In this document: one piece after another, positions 1-5,413 of the stretch
Layout of the letters: each line of letters starts with the position of its first letter
How positions within the stretch are numbered: the stretch's first letter is position 1
DNA from: Phycisphaerales bacterium
Lineage (GTDB): Bacteria > Planctomycetota > Phycisphaerae > Phycisphaerales > UBA1924
Direction of reading: 5' to 3'
NCBI GenBank assembly: GCA_019747615.1
Contig: JAIEQQ010000082.1
Span: 1-5,413 of the forward strand
Length of the DNA stretch: 5,413 bases
Position numbers and translations under genes: made by a program
Notes under the pieces: generated by a model
What the model was told of the DNA's origin: nothing
The model's database searches: none
Seen by the model: only the letters and a program-made list of their open reading frames with translations

Positions 1-817
1 TGCGCCCCGACTCAAGATGTCGCAGCACGCCCAGGAGCTGCGGATCGACCACGACGCGCAGCGCCGCGCGACCGTCACGCCGCAGCGGCACATCTCTCGC
101 GGTGAGTTGCGGGTTGTCGGCGATGAGCGTGCCCACGCCGGTGATGATCGCGTCCACGCGCGAGCGAAGCTGATGCACGCGATGACGCGAGCGAGCCGAG
201 CTGATCCACTTGCTCTCAAGCGAGCGTGTGGCGATGCGGCCGTCGATCGTCTGTGCCCACTTGGCGATCACCCAGGGGCGAGACGACGTAAGTCTCGCGA
301 CGAACGGCTCGCTCAGCGAGCGAGCGTTGTGCGAGGCTTCGCTGAAGCGCACGCGAACGCCTGCACCGGCGAGCTGGGACGCGCCGCCGGACGCGACGGG
401 GTTCGGATCCGCCCGCGCGATGACCACCTCCGCGATACCTGCGCGGAGGATCGCATCCACACAAGGCGGCTGCTTGCCCGTGTGCGAGCACGGCTCAAGC
501 GTCACGTGCATGATGCAGCCTCGCACATCGACGCCGAGCTGGCGTGCGCGATTGATGGCGTCGGCCTCGGCGTGCGCCTGGCCAAACCGACGATGATGCC
601 CGATGCTCACCACGCGACCAAGCACCGCCCTCGCGTCAAGCCCCGGAGCACCCTCGCCCGCCGGAGCCGGGCGAGAGATCACCGCGCCGACGAGCGGATT
701 CGGCTCGACGTTGCCCGCGCCGCGATACGCGGCGCGGGCGGCGAGATCCAAGAGCAGCCGGTCCGCAAAGCGAACGCCAGAAGTCGCGGCGGGTGCGGTT
801 GTGTTCGCGTCGGTCAT
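1..817 (-). CDS. ribD: RibD, bifunctional riboflavin biosynthesis deaminase/reductase, 3' end cut by window edge
   Basis: RibD carries out two consecutive cytoplasmic steps of riboflavin synthesis: zinc-dependent deamination of the diaminopyrimidine made from GTP, then NADPH-dependent reduction of its ribosyl side chain. The first 272 residues are visible; the family is usually about 360-400, so roughly a third is missing. The deaminase domain is complete: EPNPLVGAV (about 38-46), the zinc/catalytic motif H82-A-E84, and PCSHTGKQPPC (109-119), whose C110 and C119 complete the zinc site. DPNP follows at about 133-136. The reductase domain begins near residue 181 (RPWVIAKWAQTIDGR) and shows ESKWISS (201-207), VDAIITGVGTLIADNP and VVVDP (256-259). 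The start at 817 is supported by an AAGGA Shine-Dalgarno 7 bases upstream. Compared with E. coli RibD there is a Thr/Ala-rich N-terminal extension of about a dozen residues and about 15 extra residues before HAE. Catalytic residues are intact, so it is probably active. The family call is based on motifs read from the translation. Confidence 0.95.
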   Translation of the reverse strand, partial: MTDANTTAPAATSGVRFADRLLLDLAARAAYRGAGNVEPNPLVGAVISRPAPAGEGAPGLDARAVLGRVVSIGHHRRFGQAHAEADAINRARQLGVDVRGCIMHVTLEPCSHTGKQPPCVDAILRAGIAEVVIARADPNPVASGGASQLAGAGVRVRFSEASHNARSLSEPFVARLTSSRPWVIAKWAQTIDGRIATRSLESKWISSARSRHRVHQLRSRVDAIITGVGTLIADNPQLTARDVPLRRDGRAALRVVVDPQLLGVLRHLESGR

Positions 818-824
818 CGGATGA

Positions 825-829
825 TCCTT
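825..829 (-). promoter_or_regulatory. Shine-Dalgarno sequence of ribD
   Basis: Read on the minus strand this is AAGGA, 7 bases before the ATG at 815-817. It fixes the ribD start. The 96 bases between the upstream terminator and this ATG contain no recognisable FMN riboswitch and no convincing -35/-10 pair. Confidence 0.7.
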
Positions 830-904
830 GGCGTGCGCCGGCGATGCCACCAGCACAATCGCACGCCCAACGCGCGGGGAAGGTCCCGCCGGCAAGCTCC
901 GGCC

Positions 905-941
905 AAAACGAAAAAGCCCCGGCTCAGATGAGCCGGGGCTT
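905..941 (-). terminator. Rho-independent terminator for the large secreted-protein gene
   Basis: A perfect 12-bp GC-rich stem (AAGCCCCGGCTC at 914-925 pairing with 930-941) closes a 4-base loop. On the minus strand the hairpin is followed by a T-rich tract, seen as A runs at 905-908 and 911-915 on the plus strand. There is no T tract on the plus-strand side, so it acts in the minus direction. It lies 112 bases past the stop of the large gene and 96 bases before the ribD start, which argues that the two genes are transcribed separately. A smaller 5-bp hairpin (888-903) follows directly. Confidence 0.88.
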
Positions 942-951
942 GAGGGAGCTT

Positions 952-1048
952 TCAGTTTTCAGCCATCAGCCTTCAGCTATCAGCCTTCAGCCCAGTGCCC
1001 GATGCCCAGTGGCTTCCCACTCGGCCCTCGGCCCTGAAACCTCGGCCT
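952..1048. repeat. Degenerate heptanucleotide tandem repeat in the 3' untranslated region
   Basis: Six consecutive 7-base units of the form TCAGNNN start at 952, 959, 966, 973, 980 and 987. They are followed in the same phase by AGTGCCC, GATGCCC and AGTGGCT (994-1014). After one 6-base slip unit (1015-1020) come TCGGCCC twice, TGAAACC and TCGGCCT (1021-1048). On the minus strand the units read approximately RGGCNGA. The array fills almost the whole stretch between the stop codon (1054-1056) and the terminator. It resembles the short tandemly repeated heptamers (STRR) described in cyanobacteria in form, not in sequence. No function can be assigned. Confidence 0.8.
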
Positions 1049-1053
1049 TCGTC

Positions 1054-4000
1054 TTAGAGCACGCAGCCGTCGAAGAAGACGCTGAAGAAGTAGTTGTAGT
1101 CGCCTTCGGTCACGCCGTTGTTCACGACGGTGCCGGGGGCGGGGGTGGGGACGCGGCTGGTGTTGTCGTCGTTGGCGATGTCACAGACCGGGAAGGCGTC
1201 GAAGTAGTTGGCGAAGAAGATGTTGTAGTCCGCTTCGGTCACGCCGTTGTTGGTGCCGGTGGCCGGGCCGGGGATGGCCGGGGTGCCGTTGGTGCCGTCA
1301 ACGATCTCGGCGCGGGGGAGGAAGTCGCCGTTGTCGTAGGCGATGTCGGCGCCGTTGCAACGCGGCGGGAATGCAGGGCTCGAGGTGAACGGGATGCGGA
1401 TCAGAGCCGCGCCGATCGCGGTGGTGTCCGACGTCGCGCAGAGCGCGGCACCCGGCCCACGCAGGGTCACGGTCACGAAGACGTCCGTGTTGGACATGAA
1501 GATGTTGTCGGTCTCGAAGGTGCGGATGAAGGCGTCGTCGTTGAAGACGCCGTCGTTGTTCAGGTCGATCGGATCGTTCTGACGCGCGATGACGCTGGTG
1601 TTGTTGAGCACGAGCACGCCGTCGCGGAGCACGTCGGCCTCGGTCGTCTCGACGCCGTAGACATAGTCGCCGTTGGCGTTGCTGGCAACCTCGAAGCAGG
1701 AGCGATTGAAGGTCTCGCCGTTGCCACCGGGGACCGCGTCGCCGGTCTTGATCAGGATGTTGCCGTTGCGGACGACGTACACAATGCTGCCGGTTCCGGT
1801 GAAGCTGCCGAGCCAGTCACCGTTGGAGCCGGTGCGGACTCGACCGATTGTCGTGATCGTTCCGGTCGCGCCGGTGAAGGTTTCGCCCTCTTGCATGATG
1901 ACATCGCCGTTGCGAACGGCGATGTTGTCGTTCGTCGTCGTCGCGTTGTCGGTGTCGCCGCTCAGGGTCCAGTTGGTGTGGGTGGCGTCAAACGTCAGAC
2001 CCAGCGAGTCCAACGAGCTGAAGTTCTGCCAGGTTGACGGCGTTCCGGCCAAGTTGCCCGGAGTCGTCACGCCCTCGACCGCCAGGGCCGTCGCCCCGTC
2101 GTCACGCACCGTGGCGTTGTCCGATGTCGTCGCGGGCGCACCGTTCACTGCGGCGCTGAACGTGACCTGGTTGTTCGGAGCGATCGTCACGTTGCCCGCG
2201 ACGTCGTTCCACGTTGCCGAGCCTGACACGATCGTGTCCGATGGCGTCGTGTCTTCATCGATCACCAGCGAATACACGCCGGCGACGTTCTTGACCACAT
2301 AGTCGTTGGACGCCGAGCCGGTGAACGTGCCGGAGAACGCGAAGTTGCCGGCGTTGTTGATCGCGGCCTTGGTGTCGATGACCGTTACCAAGTTCGTTGC
2401 AATTGCGGGGGTGATCCCGGTGATCGGGTTGCCCTCTCGGGCTTCGACGGTCATCACGCCGTTGCGAGAGACGAGCACAACCAAGTCCGAGGCCGTCGGC
2501 TGGTCCGTGTCCACGACCTGAATGAAGTTTGTGCCGTCGGGGCTGCCCCACGGCGGGTTCATGATCGTTCCAGAGAACTTCACACCGGGAAGGCCCGGCA
2601 CGTTGGAGCTCGTCGAGCCGGCGATCGTGGAGATCACGCCCTTGATGGCCGCGGTCGTGGGGCCGCCGCCGGAGCTGAGAAGCGTGGTCTGGTTGGCGGT
2701 GTCGTTCGCGGGCGTGGGGTCAACGAGCGTGCCGGTGACGCTTGCGGAGCTGGAGAGCGTTGCGCCGGCGGTGATGGCGGTCATGTTGACGGTGAGCGAC
2801 ACGGGCGTGCCTACGTTGACGGTGCCGATGTTGTAGGTGATGACGCCAGCAACCGGGACCAGGGCCGGTGACGACGAGACGAAGGTCGCATCGACATCGC
2901 TGGGAAGCGTGAACTGGAGGACGGCACCCTCGCCGGTCTCGGTGCCGGCGTTGGTCACGTTGACGGTGTAGGAGAAGTTCTCGCCGGCATCGATCGCGCA
3001 ATCCAGCGGATCGATGATCGCGACGCCAAGGTTGGCCTGCGGCGGGCGGATCGTGGTCGTCGCGGTGGCGGTGTTGTTGGTAACGGTGGGCTCGAAGGTG
3101 GTGGTCGAGACGGTCACCGGGAAGACCGCGCTGCCGATCGTGTCGGCGCTGACGACGACGTTGAACGCCGCCGGGGCGCCGTTGAACACGGTGCCGAGGT
3201 TTGTCGAGATCGTGCGCGTCGGCACGTCATAGGTGCCCGGCGCATCGATCGAGACGAACGAGACTTCCGGCGGCAGAACGCCGGTGACCGTCACGTTCGC
3301 GGCGCCGTTGGGGTCCGTCGTTGCCGACTGGCCGTTGGTCACCGTGATGAGGTAGTTGATGTTGCCGCCAGGGGGGACCGCGATCGGATCTGGGCTGTCC
3401 ACGTTCGAGATCGTCAGCGCCGCCTGGGGCTGACGGATGATCGTTGTCTCGTTGTCCGTGTTGTTCGTCAGTACGGGGTCCGCCGCCGACGACGTCACGC
3501 TCCAGGGGAACGTGACGGTCACCGAGCCGACCACCGGCGTGGTTCGCGACACGACCGCGACGATCTGCGGCGAGGAGCCGAAGGTCACGGTGCCGAGGTT
3601 CGCGGTGATCACGCGGGTGCCCGCGTTGTACGTGGCAGGTGCCGTCACCGACACGAAGTCATAGTCCGGCGGCACCGTCGCGGTGACGACGACGTTGTTG
3701 GCGTCGTTGTTGCCAGCGACCGTGTTGTTGACAGTCGCAGTAAACGTGATCTCCCCGCCCGGCGGGACGACCAGGGTCGTGGGCGCATCGACCACAACGA
3801 TTGAGAGGTTCGCTGGCGGCTCAGTGACCGCGGTCGTCGCGGTGGCGGTGTTGTTGGTCAGGAATGGGTCGAGCGACGTGGTCGTCGCATCAACGGTGAA
3901 GGTCACCGTTGCCGGCGCCGAGACCGGGCCCGCAACAACGACCGTGATCGAGCCCGATGCGCCCGAAGCCAGCGTGCCGAAGTTCGCGCTGATGACGCCG

Positions 4001-5013
4001 GCGTTGTGAGTGCCCGGCGCAGTGACCGACGAGAACGTGACGTTGCCCGGCAGCGTGCCGGTGACAGTGACGCCCGTTGCCGGATCCGGCCCGAGGTTTG
4101 TGGCGGTGATGACGTACGTGATATCCCCGCCCGGCGGGATGGTCAGCGGATCCGGGCTATCAGAAATCGTGACCGCGACGTTGCCGCCGTTGGCCTGCGC
4201 GGGAACTAAACCGGGTGCCCATGCACCGCCGGACTCGCTGCCGGTGCTCGTGAACGTCTGAGGGATGTTGGGCTCGTAGACGTTCGTGGTGAGGTTGTAG
4301 ACGTAGTGCGCCGCGTTATCGTTGATGAGGTAGGCACGCCCGTTGCCCGTCGCCAAGCCGTCGACGTCCGTATCTGTTCCCGGGTAAGCGGTCACGAACG
4401 AGACGGTGGGAGCGGTCAGCGGCTTGGAAAGCTTGTACAAGCCGCGACCGTTCGGGCTGAACGTCGTGACCGTGGTCAAGTCGTTCGTGTAGTAAAACGC
4501 GTCCGTCGCTGCGTCGTAGTCCAAGCCTGTTGCCTGGCCCCCTGTCACGCCCGGGAGATAGGCCGACGTGATCGTCGCATCGGCGACGTTGATCTCGTAA
4601 ATGCCCTCGGTACCCACCGCCGCCGAGTCCCAGTAGCCATAGAGCTTGCCCGCGACGGTGTCAAACGCCAGCGACAAAAGCGGAACGTTGGTTACGCCGG
4701 ACCTGACCACGCCCACGAGCACCGGCGTGAGCGTGCCGCTGGTGGTCATCGTCGCCTTGTACAGAGACTGCGGAGCCACGGTGCCATCGAGCCAATACAG
4801 CACCCCGTTGGTGTTGTCCGCAGCGATGCCGCGCACCTGCGCGGTGGTCCCGCTCACAAGTTGGCGCGTGTTCGTGCCGCCGTTCACGATGTCGATCACC
4901 CACAACTGGCCGGTGGAGCTGTCGTTGCCGATCACGAGCTGGGCTCGCGCGTCGGGTGCCGTCGCAAAGAGCGCGGCAGCCGCGAGCAGGGCAGGTACAA
5001 GAATCTTCTTCAT
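1054..5013 (-). CDS. Very large secreted modular protein: beta-propeller-like domain, four DUF11 repeats, RNG-repeat region, GC-type dockerin-like tail
   Basis: A 1319-residue exported protein with no recognised enzyme motif. In order: signal peptide (1-24); a beta-propeller-like region (25-270) with blade-like strands such as LYWLDG, LYGYWDS, FYYTND and AYLIND; four beta-sandwich repeats of the DUF11 type (about 278-778); a region with five R-N/D-G repeats (about 786-1211); and a C-terminal dockerin-like tail (1219-1317). The start at 5013 is fixed by an AGAGGAG Shine-Dalgarno 8 bases upstream and by the signal peptide directly after it. The protein is strikingly poor in lysine, with none between residues 198 and 790, and has only six cysteines, three of them in the tail. 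Modular proteins of this kind, with propellers, DUF11 and planctomycete dockerins, are typically surface or extracellular adhesion or display proteins. That role is inference here; the binding partner is unknown. The gene appears monocistronic, with its own terminator downstream. The frame is intact. Confidence 0.95.
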   Translation of the reverse strand: MKKILVPALLAAAALFATAPDARAQLVIGNDSSTGQLWVIDIVNGGTNTRQLVSGTTAQVRGIAADNTNGVLYWLDGTVAPQSLYKATMTTSGTLTPVLVGVVRSGVTNVPLLSLAFDTVAGKLYGYWDSAAVGTEGIYEINVADATITSAYLPGVTGGQATGLDYDAATDAFYYTNDLTTVTTFSPNGRGLYKLSKPLTAPTVSFVTAYPGTDTDVDGLATGNGRAYLINDNAAHYVYNLTTNVYEPNIPQTFTSTGSESGGAWAPGLVPAQANGGNVAVTISDSPDPLTIPPGGDITYVITATNLGPDPATGVTVTGTLPGNVTFSSVTAPGTHNAGVISANFGTLASGASGSITVVVAGPVSAPATVTFTVDATTTSLDPFLTNNTATATTAVTEPPANLSIVVVDAPTTLVVPPGGEITFTATVNNTVAGNNDANNVVVTATVPPDYDFVSVTAPATYNAGTRVITANLGTVTFGSSPQIVAVVSRTTPVVGSVTVTFPWSVTSSAADPVLTNNTDNETTIIRQPQAALTISNVDSPDPIAVPPGGNINYLITVTNGQSATTDPNGAANVTVTGVLPPEVSFVSIDAPGTYDVPTRTISTNLGTVFNGAPAAFNVVVSADTIGSAVFPVTVSTTTFEPTVTNNTATATTTIRPPQANLGVAIIDPLDCAIDAGENFSYTVNVTNAGTETGEGAVLQFTLPSDVDATFVSSSPALVPVAGVITYNIGTVNVGTPVSLTVNMTAITAGATLSSSASVTGTLVDPTPANDTANQTTLLSSGGGPTTAAIKGVISTIAGSTSSNVPGLPGVKFSGTIMNPPWGSPDGTNFIQVVDTDQPTASDLVVLVSRNGVMTVEAREGNPITGITPAIATNLVTVIDTKAAINNAGNFAFSGTFTGSASNDYVVKNVAGVYSLVIDEDTTPSDTIVSGSATWNDVAGNVTIAPNNQVTFSAAVNGAPATTSDNATVRDDGATALAVEGVTTPGNLAGTPSTWQNFSSLDSLGLTFDATHTNWTLSGDTDNATTTNDNIAVRNGDVIMQEGETFTGATGTITTIGRVRTGSNGDWLGSFTGTGSIVYVVRNGNILIKTGDAVPGGNGETFNRSCFEVASNANGDYVYGVETTEADVLRDGVLVLNNTSVIARQNDPIDLNNDGVFNDDAFIRTFETDNIFMSNTDVFVTVTLRGPGAALCATSDTTAIGAALIRIPFTSSPAFPPRCNGADIAYDNGDFLPRAEIVDGTNGTPAIPGPATGTNNGVTEADYNIFFANYFDAFPVCDIANDDNTSRVPTPAPGTVVNNGVTEGDYNYFFSVFFDGCVL
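1063..1359 (-). other. GC-type dockerin-like C-terminal domain (residues 1219-1317)
   Basis: The tail has two similar arms. Arm 1 begins C1219-N-G-A-D-I-A-Y-D-N-G-D and runs to NNGVTEADYNIFFANYFDA (1255-1273). Arm 2 begins C1277-D-I-A-N-D-D-N and runs to NNGVTEGDYNYFFSVFFDGC (1298-1317). The arms have a 43-residue period, Asp/Asn-rich loops that could bind calcium, and a final Gly-Cys followed only by Val-Leu. This matches the planctomycete family usually named 'GC-type dockerin domain-anchored protein'. Classical dockerins bind cohesins. No cohesin is visible here, so a role in anchoring or sorting is inferred from the family. Confidence 0.8.
1381..2658 (-). repeat. R-N/D-G repeat region (residues 786-1211)
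   Basis: Five units carry a V-x-R-(N/D)-G turn followed by a hydrophobic strand and usually an acidic G-(D/E)/E-G turn: around residues 850 (SRNGVMTVEAREG), 969 (VRDDGATALAVEG), 1033 (VRNGDVIMQEGE), 1081 (VRNGNILIKTGD) and 1129 (LRDGVLVLNN). Between them lie N-x-x-G strands such as NNAGNFAFSGTF and SNANGDYVYG. The layout resembles the repetitive beta modules of planctomycete and cyanobacterial secreted proteins in which 'NxxGxVAF' alternates with 'xxGD'. The spacing shrinks from about 120 to 64 and then 48 residues. The function is unknown. Confidence 0.6.
2680..4182 (-). repeat. Four tandem DUF11-type beta-sandwich repeats (residues 278-778)
   Basis: The repeats lie at about residues 278-398, 402-527, 530-656 and 660-778, with periods of 124-130. 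Each opens with a strand such as VTISDSPDP, LSIVVVDAP, LTISNVDSPDP or LGVAIIDPL. The first three then have PPGG plus ITY or ITF, and all have a TVTN-like strand. Each has a V-x-LP/VPP segment, an ANFGTL/ANLGTV/TNLGTV/YNIGTV strand, and an NNTATAT-like end. This is the hallmark of the DUF11 (conserved repeat) family of cell-surface proteins. Repeats 1 and 3 are closest to each other. Repeat 4 is the most diverged: it lacks PPGG and has a lone cysteine, C672. The likely role is as a rigid stalk. Confidence 0.85.
4204..4941 (-). other. N-terminal beta-propeller-like domain (residues 25-270)
   Basis: This stretch has recurring short strands ending in aromatic/Asp-Asn turns: LWVIDIVNG, GVLYWLDG, GKLYGYWDS, GIYEINV, DAFYYTND, GLYKLS and GRAYLIND. 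They alternate with GIAAD, SLAFD, GLDYD and GLATG segments at intervals of roughly 40-55 residues. That rhythm is typical of six-bladed propellers of the YWTD/NHL kind and of DUF4394-like propellers. I see it by pattern only and cannot name the exact family. Such domains usually bind proteins or glycans rather than catalyse. Confidence 0.6.
4942..5013 (-). other. Sec signal peptide of the large secreted protein
   Basis: Residues 1-24 show a classic layout: a basic start (MKK), a hydrophobic core (ILVPALLAAAALFA) and a small-residue cleavage site ARA before Q25. This sends the protein through the Sec system, and the mature protein would begin QLVIGNDSS. There is no lipobox cysteine, so it is not a lipoprotein. 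Confidence 0.93.
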
Positions 5014-5021
5014 CCGTGGGA

Positions 5022-5028
5022 CTCCTCT
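5022..5028 (-). promoter_or_regulatory. Shine-Dalgarno sequence of the large secreted-protein gene
   Basis: On the minus strand this reads AGAGGAG, 8 bases before the ATG at 5011-5013. It is a strong site and settles the start. Confidence 0.85.
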
Positions 5029-5340
5029 GTAAATGACTCCGCAGCGCCGAAACCGCCGATGCTCTCATGGCGTGACAGCGACGACGGACGACTCAAGCAC
5101 CGCCAACGGCCCTGAGTACAGTCTTCTGAGTTGTTTTTGCCCGTCAGCGCCCGCAGAATCAGGGCGACAACGCCGGAACACGCTCGGCACCTCAAACTTA
5201 CTCGATCCGGGTGCGATTGCAACAGATCATTGCCGGGATTCAGACGCGGATAAACCCTACATCCGGCGGTTGTTCGGTGAATGAACCCTTCACACTCGTG
5301 GCGTGGTGGCGAAGCCGGCTCGCAGATTCTCCGACCCTAG
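5029..5340. other. Intergenic region upstream of the large gene, no supported gene
   Basis: About 310 bases that must hold the promoter of the minus-strand gene. The best minus-strand candidate is TTGCAA (5217-5222) with a weak A/T-rich partner about 15-17 bases further on, which is not convincing. Short open frames here have no Shine-Dalgarno sequence and no recognisable product. The region ends in CTAG (5337-5340), directly before the putative insertion-sequence end. Confidence 0.5.
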
Positions 5341-5413
5341 CAGGCCGTTGAAAAACCCCTTGTCAGGCGCAACCGGACGGGTACGGCGTGCGAAGATGGG
5401 GGCATGAGAGGAC
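5341..5413 (+). mobile_element. Putative left end of an insertion sequence (IS1182/IS5-like), continuing past the right edge
   Basis: The sequence CAGGCCGTTGAAAAACCCC at 5341-5359 resembles the 'GGCxGTTGAAAAA' termini common on IS5/IS1182-type elements. It is preceded by CTAG, a plausible target sequence. About 45 bases further in, an ATG (5404) opens a frame reading M-R-G, which is how many IS1182-type transposases begin. Only one end is visible, so neither the matching inverted repeat nor the transposase can be confirmed. This rests on memory of such termini, not on a search. Confidence 0.42.
5404..5413 (+). CDS. Possible start of a transposase gene, cut by the window edge
   Basis: ATG-AGA-GGA begins at 5404 after a G-rich stretch (5397-5402) that could serve as a weak ribosome site. 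Only three codons (M-R-G) are visible. The call depends on the adjacent terminal-repeat-like sequence and on the common MRG start of IS1182-family transposases. An alternative ATG at 5396 meets a stop within three codons. It could instead be the first codons of an unrelated divergent gene. Confidence 0.28.

Noticed and set aside
818..910. A possible FMN riboswitch before ribD
   Set aside because: The space is only about 90 bases and none of the conserved RFN-element segments is visible; the small 888-903 hairpin is too short to count.
17..931. A 304-codon plus-strand open frame
   Set aside because: It lies antisense to ribD, whose minus-strand translation carries all the expected motifs. The plus-strand product is Arg/Ala/His-rich with no recognisable domain, typical of a GC-rich shadow.
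952..1048. A CRISPR-like array
   Set aside because: The units are 7 bases long with no spacers, so this is a simple tandem repeat.
793..2037. A 414-codon plus-strand open frame
   Set aside because: It runs through the terminator, the heptamer array and the antisense of the dockerin tail. Its Val/Gly/Asp-rich product mirrors the repeat codons of the real gene.
4306..5115. A 269-codon plus-strand open frame
   Set aside because: It is antisense to the propeller-like domain and signal peptide of the large gene, is Arg-rich, and has no family signature.
5143..5166. A short hairpin with 5-bp GC arms (CGCCC/GGGCG)
   Set aside because: The stem is too short, with a long loop and no T tract; expected by chance in this composition.
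5010..5222. A 70-codon minus-strand open frame just upstream of and overlapping the large gene
   Set aside because: No Shine-Dalgarno sequence, no signal or domain, and it covers the strong ribosome site of the large gene in another frame.

Overview
The window looks like chromosomal DNA from a planctomycete, most likely of the Phycisphaerae/Phycisphaerales. The DNA is GC-rich. The main gene encodes a very large secreted modular protein that ends in the two-armed 'GC-type' dockerin-like tail known mainly from that group. The lineage is inferred from this tail and from the style of the neighbouring ribD; no ribosomal marker is present.

Layout, left to right. Positions 1-817 (minus strand) hold the first 272 residues of RibD, the bifunctional deaminase/reductase of riboflavin synthesis. 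Its C-terminal end lies beyond the left edge. Positions 818-1053 are intergenic: a Shine-Dalgarno sequence for ribD, a strong minus-strand intrinsic terminator (905-941), and a run of degenerate 7-bp tandem repeats (952-1048) that reaches almost to the stop codon of the next gene. Positions 1054-5013 (minus strand) are one 1319-residue gene. Its product has a signal peptide, a beta-propeller-like N-terminal domain, four DUF11-type beta-sandwich repeats, a region of five 'R-N/D-G' repeats, and the C-terminal dockerin-like tail. Positions 5014-5340 hold its Shine-Dalgarno sequence and otherwise no gene I can support. Positions 5341-5413 look like the left end of an insertion sequence pointing rightwards, with the first codons of a possible transposase at 5404.

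The two clear genes share a strand but probably not a transcript, because the terminator lies between them. RibD is cytoplasmic housekeeping metabolism. The large protein is exported and probably tethered at, or displayed on, the cell surface through its dockerin-like tail; its ligand or substrate cannot be read from the sequence. The long plus-strand open frames opposite both genes are antisense shadows produced by GC-rich codon usage.
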